A DNA stretch of 64,000 nucleotides from NCBI RefSeq assembly GCF_012933385.1, contig NZ_JABBPN010000011.1:62001-126000 (forward strand), given 5' to 3'. The translations under genes were made by a program, and so were the position numbers. Origin of the DNA: Paenibacillus lemnae (lineage in GTDB: Bacteria; Bacillota; Bacilli; Paenibacillales; Paenibacillaceae). The notes under the pieces were generated by a model, which was given only the letters and a program-made list of their open reading frames with translations, ran no database searches and was not told where the DNA came from. Below are positions 35,627-44,516 of the stretch, piece by piece (the first letter of the stretch is position 1; each line of letters opens with the position of its first letter).

Positions 35627-38140
35627 ATGAATACATCGATAGTGCGCAGGGAGGACGTTGAGCTGCTGGCACCTGCTGGCGATTGGGATTGCATGCGGGC
35701 AGCGGTAGCGAACGGCGCGGACGCGATATTTTTTGGAGTCGAGAAGTTTAATGCCCGGGCGCGGGCGAACAATTTTCGGATGGACGAGCTGACGGAGATC
35801 ATGGCCTTTTTACACAGTTATGGTGTGAAGGGATTCCTGACGTTTAACATTCTCGTGTTCGAGAACGAGCTGGAGGAAGCGAAGCAGCTGATTGACGCCT
35901 GTGTGGATGCCGGTGTCGATGCGGTAATTGTACAGGATTTGGGACTGGTGAAGATGATCCGCGAAATTTCGCCCGATTTTCCGATCCATGGATCGACTCA
36001 AATGACGATTACATCGCCGGAAGCGGTGGAGTTTACGAAGCCCTGGAACATGGAACGGGTCGTGCTGGGACGGGAAAACAATCTGAAGCAGATCCAAAGA
36101 ATCGGGGAGCAGGCCAAGCTGCCGATGGAGGTATTTGTGCATGGTGCGCTGTGCGTATCCTACTCCGGCCAGTGCCTGACCTCGGAAATGTGGGGCGGAC
36201 GCTCTGCCAACCGGGGGGAGTGTGCGCAGGCCTGCCGCCTGCCGTATGACCTGATGGTGGACGGTGAGCACAAGCCGATGGGCGATGTGGCTTATCTGCT
36301 GTCTCCGAAGGACCTGGCTGCGATTGATTTAATGCCGGAGCTGATTGAAGCCGGGGTCACGTCTTTCAAAATCGAAGGCCGGCTGAAGACGCCGGAGTAC
36401 GTGGCGAATGTCGTCAGCAAGTACCGGAAGGCGATTGACCGGTATTTTGACGGGGATGATGCGAGACCGGATCCGGAAGAAATCCGTGAGCTGCAGCAGA
36501 GCTTTTCGCGCGGCTTTACACACGGGTTCCTGGATGGCACGAACAACAAGCAGCTCGTGGACGGTACGTTCCCGAAAAGCCGCGGGGTGTATCTGGGCCG
36601 GGTTGAGCAGATCCTGCGCGACGGGGTAGTCTGCCGGCTGGAAGCGCCGCTGAAGCGGGGCGACGGGATCGTATTCGATGCCGGAGATCCGACGAAGAAG
36701 GAAGAAGGCGGGCGCGTGTACGATGTGCGCCGCAAAGGTGTCAAGCTGGAAGGCGAGGCAGGAGAAGGCTGGATTGTTGATATCGTTCCTGGCCGCAGCG
36801 ATGTAGATCTGCGCAAGCTCCATGTGGGGGACCGGATCTGGAAGACCAATGATCCGGCGCTCGACAAGCGTCTGCGTCAGACCTATGAGACGGACAAGCC
36901 GTACCGGGTATTCCCGGTCCATGTGCGTGTCAGCGGACGTCCCGGACAGCCGCTGACCACCTGGTGGACCGATGTTCAGAAAGGAACCACGGTACGCGTG
37001 GATTCCGACCTGGAGCTGGAGGTCGCCCAGAAACGTCCGATGACCCGTGAGCTCCTGGAGGAGCAGTTCGGACGTTTGGGCGGTACCGTGTACCAGCTCG
37101 AACAGCTGGACGTCGACCTGTACGGCGACGTCATTGTCCCGATGCGCGAGCTGAACAGTATCCGCCGCCAAGCGGTGGAGCTGCTCGCTGGCGAGCGGCC
37201 GAAGCCGCCCGTGTATGTGAAACGGGCGGTCCCGGTCTACGGCGATGCGTCTGTGCCAGCATCGCCGGTGCCGCGCGGTGAAGCGCAGCTTACCGCGCTG
37301 TGCCGCAGCCTGCCGCAGGTGCAGGCTGCTCTTGCGGCCGGCGTGGAGATGATCTACGCCGACTTCGAGTTTATCAAGCAGTTCCCGGCAGCGGTGGAAG
37401 CCGTCCGGGCAGCCGGCAAGCAGATTGCGCTGGCGACGCCGCGCATTCACATGCCGGGCGAGAACGGCTACCATAACAACATTCTGCGCCTTCAGCCGGA
37501 TGCTGTGCTGGTGCGCAACACCGGGGCGCTGTATTTTTACCTGCGCCACATGCGGGAGAACCCGGATCAGAAGCATCCGGTCCTGATTGGCGATTTCTCA
37601 CTGAATATCGCCAACCACAAAGCGGTGGATCTGTTCACAGAAGCTGGATGTGACCTGGTCACCCCGTCGTATGACCTGAACATCCAGCAGATGGTGGACC
37701 TGCTGGGCAAAACGGACACTTCCCGTCTGGAGATTGTCATCCATCAGCATATGCCGATGTTCCATACAGAGCACTGTGTGTACTGCACGTTCATGAGCGA
37801 GGGCACAGACTTCACCAACTGTGGACGTCCGTGTGAAGATCATCGTGCCTCCCTGCAGGACCGGATCGGCATGTCCCATCCGGTGCGGGTAGACGAAGGC
37901 TGCCGCAATACCGTGTACAATGCGGTCGAGCAGTCCGGCGCCGAATATCTGGCGAACTTCATGGAGCTGGGCGTATCCACCTACCGTGTGGAATTTCTGG
38001 AAGAGACGCCGGAACAGGTACGTGAGGTCATCGAGCTCTACAACCGTGCACTGCGCGGCGAAATCAGCGGCACCCAGGTATGGAAGCAGCTGAAGGCGAC
38101 CAACCAGCTTGGCGTTACCCGCGGTCAGCTGGTGAAGTAG
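35627..38140 (+). CDS. U32 family protein with DUF3656, likely RNA hydroxylase (RlhA/TrhP type)
   Basis: An 837-residue member of the U32 peptidase family. The N-terminal U32 core (about 12-300) shows APAGDWDCMRAAVANGADAIFFG and the signature EVFVHGALCVSYSGQCLTS with SANRGECAQACRLPY. A central DUF3656-like region follows, then a second U32-like part (about 540-760) with a cysteine set in HCVYCTFMSEGTDFTNCGRPC. The E. coli relatives RlhA and TrhP hydroxylate 23S rRNA and tRNA, and a cysteine-bound cluster is thought to be used; protease activity is doubtful. GGGAGG precedes the ATG. Exact RNA target here cannot be told from sequence. Confidence 0.85.
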   Translation: MNTSIVRREDVELLAPAGDWDCMRAAVANGADAIFFGVEKFNARARANNFRMDELTEIMAFLHSYGVKGFLTFNILVFENELEEAKQLIDACVDAGVDAVIVQDLGLVKMIREISPDFPIHGSTQMTITSPEAVEFTKPWNMERVVLGRENNLKQIQRIGEQAKLPMEVFVHGALCVSYSGQCLTSEMWGGRSANRGECAQACRLPYDLMVDGEHKPMGDVAYLLSPKDLAAIDLMPELIEAGVTSFKIEGRLKTPEYVANVVSKYRKAIDRYFDGDDARPDPEEIRELQQSFSRGFTHGFLDGTNNKQLVDGTFPKSRGVYLGRVEQILRDGVVCRLEAPLKRGDGIVFDAGDPTKKEEGGRVYDVRRKGVKLEGEAGEGWIVDIVPGRSDVDLRKLHVGDRIWKTNDPALDKRLRQTYETDKPYRVFPVHVRVSGRPGQPLTTWWTDVQKGTTVRVDSDLELEVAQKRPMTRELLEEQFGRLGGTVYQLEQLDVDLYGDVIVPMRELNSIRRQAVELLAGERPKPPVYVKRAVPVYGDASVPASPVPRGEAQLTALCRSLPQVQAALAAGVEMIYADFEFIKQFPAAVEAVRAAGKQIALATPRIHMPGENGYHNNILRLQPDAVLVRNTGALYFYLRHMRENPDQKHPVLIGDFSLNIANHKAVDLFTEAGCDLVTPSYDLNIQQMVDLLGKTDTSRLEIVIHQHMPMFHTEHCVYCTFMSEGTDFTNCGRPCEDHRASLQDRIGMSHPVRVDEGCRNTVYNAVEQSGAEYLANFMELGVSTYRVEFLEETPEQVREVIELYNRALRGEISGTQVWKQLKATNQLGVTRGQLVK

Positions 38141-38216
38141 CAGCGAACCAGCCCGGTAACACGCGGTTAGCCGGTGAAAAAGAAACCACAGTCACCTAAG
38201 CACCGTATAAAACAGG

Positions 38217-38249
38217 GAGCTCTGCCTCAGCCGCAGGGCTCTTTTTTTA
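38217..38249 (+). terminator. Rho-independent terminator after the U32 gene
   Basis: GAGCTCTGC (38217-38225) pairs with GCAGGGCTC (38233-38241, one wobble), followed by seven T. Confidence 0.85.
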
Positions 38250-38301
38250 TATCGTTGCTGATGATGAACGGTGTAGTATATGTATAAAGAGGTGAAACCG
38301 C

Positions 38302-38937
38302 ATGTCCAAATTCTTACCAGCGTCAGAACGGCAGACGGAGAAGACACAGCAGAACCAGCAGACCGAATCTGAGCACGACAAACATCCACTTCAGAAGTTT
38401 ACAGACCGGCATGTCCGTAAACTCGGCCTCCTTCTGCTGGGAGGACTAGCGATGTGCCTGTTATCTTTTGTACTGCTGGATGACATTACTGCCACTGTGA
38501 TATCCGGAAGCTTCATGCTGCTGTTCTTTCTGGGGTATATGGTATGGTCTAATGTCATCGCCGCGTATAGGGCCAAAAACTGGAAAGACTATGTTTTCTC
38601 CCGAAAGATGGCCGCCAACCTGTTTGTACTCCTGATAATTACAACTGCCTGTTATTTAGGGCGGAACGACCTGAGGGATATTCCTCATTACTACCAGAAG
38701 GATTTTAACGTATTTACAGGTGTGCCGCAGGATATTGACTATTTTCATGCTACTTCATCCAGGGGACCCGGCAGCTCCACCAAATTTTTGCTTGAGTCCG
38801 GCGAAGTGCTGAGATACAGAGGACTGATACAGGACCTGGATCCAGAGCATGCCTATAAAATCGAGTACCTGCCACACAGCAAAAACATTGTTTTTCTGAC
38901 CGACCTCAGCACAGGCCAGACATGGAGAATGCGTTAA
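38302..38937 (+). CDS. Membrane protein of unknown function
   Basis: A 211-residue protein that I do not recognise. The first 35 residues are polar and Gln/Glu/Lys-rich. Three membrane helices follow (about 42-60, 67-86, 110-126). The last 75 residues (YHATSSRGPGSSTKFLLESGEVLRYRG and on) look like a small beta-domain outside or beneath the membrane. AGAGGTGAAACCGC precedes the ATG. It stands alone between the U32 terminator and a repeat tract. Confidence 0.65.
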   Translation: MSKFLPASERQTEKTQQNQQTESEHDKHPLQKFTDRHVRKLGLLLLGGLAMCLLSFVLLDDITATVISGSFMLLFFLGYMVWSNVIAAYRAKNWKDYVFSRKMAANLFVLLIITTACYLGRNDLRDIPHYYQKDFNVFTGVPQDIDYFHATSSRGPGSSTKFLLESGEVLRYRGLIQDLDPEHAYKIEYLPHSKNIVFLTDLSTGQTWRMR

Positions 38938-38980
38938 ATTCTGAATGGCTAGTTGCTGACTAAAGGTCACTTCACGGTAC

Positions 38981-39019
38981 GTGCGCCGAATGTATGCGGT
39001 TTTCCACACACATTGGGCG
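38981..39019. repeat. Dispersed hairpin repeat, copy 2
   Basis: GTGCGCCG, stem AATGTATGCGG (38989-38999), loop TTTT, then CCACACACATT (39004-39014) and GGGCG. Two stem mismatches. Same family as 22776 and 39032. Confidence 0.75.
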
Positions 39020-39031
39020 GATATGGGGTAA

Positions 39032-39070
39032 GTGCGCCGAATGTATGTGGTTTTCCACACACATTCCACA
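39032..39070. repeat. Dispersed hairpin repeat, copy 3
   Basis: GTGCGCCG, stem AATGTATGTGG (39040-39050), loop TTTT, then CCACACACATT (39055-39065). It begins 51 bases after copy 2 in the same orientation. Alternating CG/CA sequence (39066-39100) follows. Confidence 0.75.
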
Positions 39071-39204
39071 CGCGCGCATATGGTGGTCGGTGCGCGCATG
39101 CCCGTCCCCTAAACTCCCCTCTTCCAGAGAGGGACAAGAACGTGCTACAATATAGCACAAGCATAAGTAAAACGCTTAACCTGGAAGAGAAAGGAATGAA
39201 CCCT

Positions 39205-41451
39205 GTGCAGCAAAACTGGTACCGCAAGCTGCTTCTCTCCTATTTCCCTATATTTTTGATCACAATTACGATTCTTGTGTTTCTTTCTTTTATTATAGTC
39301 AATGAAGCATCGCGTGAGGAGGCTGCCAAGGCGAACGAAATTTCGACTCGCTTTATTACGGAGAGCCTGGACCGCTCCATTAATACTATGGAGATGAATG
39401 TGCTGAATGAAGTGGAGACGAGTTCCCTTTATTCGAGCTACCTGTTCAGTAACGGATCATCCGACGAGAATATCATGTACTCGCTTGTCAAACGTCTCCG
39501 GGGGCTGGTGAATGATAATGATCTGATTGAATCGATCTATATTTATCGTCATTCAGATCAATCGGTGTTAACGAACAGCGGTCACACTTCATTGGAGTTA
39601 TTTTCAGACCGTGCTTTTCTGGAAGCATCTCTAAACAAGCAGGATTATCGGGGATGGTCTGCCGTTCGATCCAAAGCCAGCCTGAGGCCGAGTGAACCGG
39701 CGAAACAGGTTATATCCATGTACAAAAGCCTGCCGCTTCCCTTTGGCAGTCAGGGGCTGCTGGTCATTAACGTCGACACGTACCGTGTGGAACAGATGAT
39801 TGCTCCGATGATAAATGATAGCGTTTCCTTCTTGAACGTCATCGGACCTAACGGGACGAAGATATTTGGGGCCTCCCGGCTGGGAGAGGATAACCGGGGC
39901 AAAGAAGGTAAGGTGCTGACCACGCTTACGTCCAGACAGCTCGGCTGGACCTTGGAAAGCGGTCTCCGGTCAGGCCAGCTCTATGCATGGGTATCGGTCG
40001 TGTCTTATATCTGGATTGTTATCGGTGTTGTTACGGTAGTGCTGGCGATAGTCTACATTATATATATTACAAGACGGAATTATCAGCCGATCAAGGCGAT
40101 GATGAACCGCATTGAATCCATACAGCTCAGCATGCCTCAGGCGGCAAAGGATGAACTCTCCATGATCGACAGTGCGCTGGAGAGCCTGATCAGCCGTTCG
40201 ATGGATTATGACAAAAAGCAGCATGAGAATCTCCAGCTGCAGCGCAGTCAGCTGTTCATAGACCTGATCGGCGGTCAGAAATCAGAAGAGGAACTGGAGT
40301 CTCGAATGCGTGAGCTGAGCCCGGTGAAGCTGCCAGAGCAGCCTCATCCTGCCGGTTATGTGATGATGCTGGGCGAAATCGACGATTACAGTGGATTTCG
40401 GGATGAACATACGGTTCGTGATCAGAATGTGCTGAAGTTTGCTTTTATGAATGTGTTTCAAGAGCTTTCACGCAACAGCGGGTTCAACAGCTGGATGGAA
40501 TGGATCACGGGCAGCCGTGTCGGTATCCTGATCGTGCTTCCTGCGGCAGAAGATGAATCGCGGCCAGCCTTGATTCAGGCGGCAGAGGAATGCCAGCGCT
40601 GGGTCGAGGAGAAGCTGCGCATGTCATTATGTTTTGGTATGGGAAGCACTGTCTCGGGAATCCATGAGATCGGGGCCTCCTATCGCTCGGCCTCAGAAGC
40701 GCTGGAACACAGGCTGGCCATGGGCGACCATGCTGTTCTGGTTGGTGATGATCTGTCCAGAGGCGATTTCAGCCATCTGCTTCCGTATTTAACGGAAATT
40801 TCGGAGCTGGTCAAGGATTTCAGGTTGAACAATGACGGCTGGAGAGTGCGGCTGCAGAACATGTTTGAGTCGTTCAAAAAAGAACGGCTGAAGGATGAGC
40901 TCATCCGTTCCCTGCTGAGGAGCATGCTGCAGCTGCTTTCACGTGAGGTGGGCGTGCTGTCAGATGAGCTTCGAACCCAGCTGTCGGAAGGAAAGGACAG
41001 CAAGCTGTCCGGCGCCGCATCTCTGGAAGAGCTTCAGAGCAGGACCAGTGATCTTTTAACGGAAATTTACCGCACGTATGTTGCACTCAGTGAAACGAAA
41101 AGCTACCGTGCCATGATCAACGAGATGAAAATTTATATCGAAGAGCATTTTGACGATCCGGACTTGTCTCTGAAGCATCTCAGTGACCGGTTTCAGATTT
41201 CCGGCAAGTATGCGAGCTATCTATTCAAAATGGAATATGATATGAAATTTGTCGACTTCCTCGTTCAGCTGCGAATGAATAGGGCTGAGGAGCTGCTTAC
41301 GGAAACGGATCTGTCCATACAGGAGATTGCAGAGAAAATCGGATACGCTAACTCCATTACATTTGGACGGGTATTTAAACGGACAGCAGGGGTAACTCCA
41401 GGGGATTACCGCAAGTTAAAGGTCAAGCCTTCCCCTGGAGCTGAACTTTAA
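39205..41451 (+). CDS. AraC-family regulator with extracellular sensor domain
   Basis: A 748-residue one-component membrane regulator like those paired with LplABC-type importers in Paenibacillus. The first helix (about 7-30) and the second (about 255-280) flank an extracellular dCache-like domain. A HAMP-like and cytoplasmic linker region continues to about 640. The C-terminal AraC domain (about 645-740) has two helix-turn-helix motifs: SLKHLSDRFQISGKYASYLF and SIQEIAEKIGYANSITFGRVF. The open frame extends up into the hairpin repeats to 38953, which is unlikely to be coding. AAAGGA at 39190-39195 fits GTG 39205 (nine bases) better than the touching ATG 39196. It probably senses a sugar and activates the importer gene downstream. 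Confidence 0.85.
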   Translation: MQQNWYRKLLLSYFPIFLITITILVFLSFIIVNEASREEAAKANEISTRFITESLDRSINTMEMNVLNEVETSSLYSSYLFSNGSSDENIMYSLVKRLRGLVNDNDLIESIYIYRHSDQSVLTNSGHTSLELFSDRAFLEASLNKQDYRGWSAVRSKASLRPSEPAKQVISMYKSLPLPFGSQGLLVINVDTYRVEQMIAPMINDSVSFLNVIGPNGTKIFGASRLGEDNRGKEGKVLTTLTSRQLGWTLESGLRSGQLYAWVSVVSYIWIVIGVVTVVLAIVYIIYITRRNYQPIKAMMNRIESIQLSMPQAAKDELSMIDSALESLISRSMDYDKKQHENLQLQRSQLFIDLIGGQKSEEELESRMRELSPVKLPEQPHPAGYVMMLGEIDDYSGFRDEHTVRDQNVLKFAFMNVFQELSRNSGFNSWMEWITGSRVGILIVLPAAEDESRPALIQAAEECQRWVEEKLRMSLCFGMGSTVSGIHEIGASYRSASEALEHRLAMGDHAVLVGDDLSRGDFSHLLPYLTEISELVKDFRLNNDGWRVRLQNMFESFKKERLKDELIRSLLRSMLQLLSREVGVLSDELRTQLSEGKDSKLSGAASLEELQSRTSDLLTEIYRTYVALSETKSYRAMINEMKIYIEEHFDDPDLSLKHLSDRFQISGKYASYLFKMEYDMKFVDFLVQLRMNRAEELLTETDLSIQEIAEKIGYANSITFGRVFKRTAGVTPGDYRKLKVKPSPGAEL

Positions 41452-41868
41452 TCCTAGAGAATTGTTGAGATTACGATATCGGTTTACGAACAAAATCAAT
41501 AAGAAGCAAATGCTGTACTTCAGTTATAGATGCGGCACTCGTTTCGTATTTGCGGAGATAATTAAAGATAACCGGTCAAACCACGTGTTTGATCGGTTAC
41601 TCTTCCATTTAGGGTAAGCCCTTACCCTGTAAGGGTTGAAGGGCATTCGGGAAAATGGTTTAGCTTGCGAAAATCGTCATGTTCATTGGTAAAAACCCTT
41701 TAACCATGCGGGTTGAAGCGTTATGAATTTAGTTTATTGTCAGATTCCCCACTCTGATGCATACTGAAGTCACCCGAGAGGTTAAGCGCTTACACCACAT
41801 TTGAATTTATTCATTTAAGATGAGCGCCTGCCAGGGGAGACACTATCTAATAAAAAGGGGATGTAACT
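41452..41868 (+). promoter_or_regulatory. 417-base control region of the glycan importer operon
   Basis: No gene. A 12-pair hairpin (41570-41581 with 41587-41598, AACCGG.../...CGGTT) may end the regulator transcript. AGGGTAAG-CC-CTTACCCT (41611-41628) overlaps a rival pairing CCTTAC-CCT-GTAAGG (41620-41634). The direct repeat GGGTTGAAG occurs at 41633 and again at 41710, a spacing that would suit an AraC-type activator. A cre/LacI-like palindrome at 41781 is listed separately. Confidence 0.45.
41781..41794. promoter_or_regulatory. LacI/CcpA-type operator before the importer operon
   Basis: GTTAAGCGCTTACA contains the palindrome TAAGCGCTTA with the central CG typical of LacI-family operators. 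Read on the other strand it matches 12 of 14 positions of the cre consensus TGWAANCGNTNWCA. A longer version lies before iolD at 49543. Confidence 0.6.
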
Positions 41869-43476
41869 ATGGCAGCAAGCAAGAAAAAATGGGGCAAGCT
41901 CGGAAAGCTGACGCTCGCCATGCTGATGGTCGGAACCGTAGTATTATCCGGATGTTCATCATCTGAATCAGGTGGAGAATCTGGATCAGGAGACGAGAAG
42001 CAAGTTACGCTTAAAGTTGAAATTTTTGACAGAGGTACTCCGCCGTCTCCGTACACGGTTACCGACAACTACCTGACAAGATATATCCAGGATAACTTCG
42101 GAACGCCGAATAACATTAATATGGAATTCGTACCAATCCCACGTTCGGAAGAAATTAAGAAGCTAAATGTGCTGATGGCTAGTGGCGGGGATGTGCCGGA
42201 TATCGTTTTTACGTATGATACTCCAACCTTTAACCGATACGCGGAGCAGGGTGGTTTGACAGAGTTAACAGATTTAATTAATGAGCATGGACCGGATCTT
42301 AAAAAGTTTCTTGATGGAGATGCTTTGAGCTATGGCCAGTATAAAGGTGAGCAGTTTGCCGTACCGAGCAAACGGGCATTCCTTGGAAAATACTCTTCCT
42401 TTATTCGCACAGACTGGCTGGAGAAGCTCGGCATGGATGTACCACAGACCACCGATGAACTGTATGAGGTGTTGAAAGCGTTTAAAGAAAAGGATCCGGG
42501 TGAAACCGGCGGCAAAGTGATTCCATTTGGTATGACAATTGAGCCGGCTCAATACGATCCGCTCATCTGGTCCTTCATCGAACCGACCACGGAAGAGCAG
42601 AAGTACACGTTGACCCAGAAGCTGGGTTCCAATGATTATCCGACTCTGCTTCCGGGCTTCAAGGAAGCGCTGCAGTTCATGAACAAGCTGTACAATGAAG
42701 GTTTGATTAGCCGTGACTTCAGTCTCGATGAAGACAAGAAGCAGCTGTACCAGGATGTGCAGAACGGACTAACCGGTTTCCTGACAGAAGATTACCCGAA
42801 TCTGTACTATGACGAGGGTACGTACGATAACCTGTTGAAAAACAAGCCTGAGGCCAAACTGGAGCCTATCGATCCGTTTACGAATTCCGAAGGCAAACGT
42901 GCAAAACCGCAATATGCACCTAACGGCATGTATATCATGATTCCAAAATCAAGCGAACGTTCAGTTGAAGCGATTAAGTATCTGAACTGGTTGTCGAAGC
43001 CTGAAGTCCTGCTGGCTATGCAAAACGGAGTAGAGGGCGAAAATTACAAAATGGTCGACGGTATTCCAATGGCTATTGAAGATGCGCCTCAAGAAATCAA
43101 AGATCGTCTCCATAACGCAGGTGCGGACACCTCGATCATTGCAAACGGTAACTTTGTAGGTACTGAAGAACAAAATCGTGAGAAGATGACAAGCAACTTC
43201 CCGGAAAGATTCCAGGATCTGCACCGTAAAGCGATGGAAATCTCTATGACGGATACGTTCCTTCCAATCAACTTTGACCGTCCAATCGAAGCGGAAGGTA
43301 AGTACGGCACGAATCTGCAGTCCAAATACGAAGAAATGATCGTTAAGACAGCGATGGCGAAGCCAGCTGATTTCGATAAAACCTTCGAGTCTGCTATGAA
43401 AGATTATATGGTGAGCGGCGGACAGGCGATTCTGGATGAACGCACGGAAGCCTACAATGAAATGAAGTCAAAATAA
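41869..43476 (+). CDS. Solute-binding lipoprotein of a glycan ABC importer (LplA-like)
   Basis: A 535-residue extracellular binding protein. The signal peptide ends in the lipobox LSGC, so Cys29 is the lipidated residue, followed by a Ser/Gly/Glu-rich tether. The large SBP_bac_1-type fold with FVPIPRSEEIKKLNVLMASGGDVPDIVF fits the LplA/YtcQ group that binds oligosaccharides. AAAAGGGGATG precedes the ATG. It leads two permease genes with no ATPase nearby; this class usually borrows a shared MsmX-type ATPase. Confidence 0.9.
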   Translation: MAASKKKWGKLGKLTLAMLMVGTVVLSGCSSSESGGESGSGDEKQVTLKVEIFDRGTPPSPYTVTDNYLTRYIQDNFGTPNNINMEFVPIPRSEEIKKLNVLMASGGDVPDIVFTYDTPTFNRYAEQGGLTELTDLINEHGPDLKKFLDGDALSYGQYKGEQFAVPSKRAFLGKYSSFIRTDWLEKLGMDVPQTTDELYEVLKAFKEKDPGETGGKVIPFGMTIEPAQYDPLIWSFIEPTTEEQKYTLTQKLGSNDYPTLLPGFKEALQFMNKLYNEGLISRDFSLDEDKKQLYQDVQNGLTGFLTEDYPNLYYDEGTYDNLLKNKPEAKLEPIDPFTNSEGKRAKPQYAPNGMYIMIPKSSERSVEAIKYLNWLSKPEVLLAMQNGVEGENYKMVDGIPMAIEDAPQEIKDRLHNAGADTSIIANGNFVGTEEQNREKMTSNFPERFQDLHRKAMEISMTDTFLPINFDRPIEAEGKYGTNLQSKYEEMIVKTAMAKPADFDKTFESAMKDYMVSGGQAILDERTEAYNEMKSK

Positions 43477-43587
43477 AAAAACTAATTATAGAGATAAACG
43501 CACGGGATAACCGATCTGGACGGCTCGAATCAAAGAAGCCGTCCTTCGTTCCCGGCGGCATGCATGAGCAAGGAGAGGATGATACAG

Positions 43588-44490
43588 ATGAGAGGAACCG
43601 TTTATCTGCGCCGGTATTGGCAATTATATGCACTGCTTGTTCTACCCTTAGCTTATTTCATCATTTTCAAGTACGGTCCAATGTGGGGCGTACAGATCGC
43701 TTTCAAAGATTTTAACTTCTTCCAAGGCATCGGTGGAAGTGAATGGATCGGACTTGAAGCTTTCCGGGAAGTTTTTCAGACTCAGGATTTTTACAGAACG
43801 CTTCGAAATACCTTGATGCTTAACTCTCTTGATCTCATAGTTTCTTTTCCAGCGCCGCTAATTCTCGCCATCATGCTGCATGAGCTAAGATTGGCATGGT
43901 TTAAGCGTCTGTCCCAAACAATTTTGTACATTCCCCATTTTATTTCATGGGTTATTATAGGCGGTATTGTCTACCAGGTTTTTGGAACACAATCCGGTAT
44001 GATCAACAATGTATTGATGTCTCTCGGATTTGATTCGGTACCTTTCTTGACAGAGAAAAATTCCTGGCTCATCACCTATCTCGCTACAGGGGTATGGCAG
44101 AGTGCAGGTTGGGGTACGATCCTCTATCTGGCTGCTTTAACCGGGATCAACAAAGAACTGTATGAAGCAGCTGAAGTAGACGGAGCTGGTCGTTTCAAAC
44201 GGATTTGGTTTATTACGCTTCCGGGCTTGAAAACAACAATTGTCACACTGCTCATTATCAGTCTCGGTAATATGATCGCGATCGGCTTTGAACGTCCGTT
44301 CGTTATCGGTAACAAGGCTGTTTTGGAATATGCTGACGTTCTCAGCACCTATGTATATCGGACAGGTTTGGAATCTGGACAGTATACGATGGCCACTGTG
44401 GTCGGTCTGTTCCAGGCAATCGTCGGTCTGGTGTTCATCCTGGGCGCCAACTATGCATCCAAAAAACTGACTGACGAGTCCATTATTTAA
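43588..44490 (+). CDS. Glycan ABC importer permease (LplB/YteP-like)
   Basis: A 300-residue binding-protein-dependent permease with six helices. The opening YALLVLPLAYFIIFKYGPMWGVQIAFKDF is typical of LplB, and the EAA loop is EAAEVDGAGRFKRIWFITLPG. AAGGAGAGG at 43570-43578 favours ATG 43588 over in-frame ATGs at 43564 and 43579. Forms a pair with the next gene. Confidence 0.9.
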   Translation: MRGTVYLRRYWQLYALLVLPLAYFIIFKYGPMWGVQIAFKDFNFFQGIGGSEWIGLEAFREVFQTQDFYRTLRNTLMLNSLDLIVSFPAPLILAIMLHELRLAWFKRLSQTILYIPHFISWVIIGGIVYQVFGTQSGMINNVLMSLGFDSVPFLTEKNSWLITYLATGVWQSAGWGTILYLAALTGINKELYEAAEVDGAGRFKRIWFITLPGLKTTIVTLLIISLGNMIAIGFERPFVIGNKAVLEYADVLSTYVYRTGLESGQYTMATVVGLFQAIVGLVFILGANYASKKLTDESII

Positions 44491-44516
44491 AGGGACTGCA
44501 GAAAGGAGAAATTTTT

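Noticed and set aside
36329..37576. A 415-codon minus-strand open frame inside the U32 gene, and similar ones in uvrB (24829-25965) and iolG (55058-56149)
   Set aside because: Mirror frames of GC-rich genes with no start signals or recognisable domains.
22776..39070. CRISPR array
   Set aside because: The repeated units are only three, self-complementary, irregularly spaced, and lack spacers of constant length; no cas genes are present.
38953..39204. Extension of the AraC-type regulator upstream to 38953
   Set aside because: The extra 84 codons run through two hairpin repeats and give Cys/Pro-rich noise; a good ribosome site lies at 39190.
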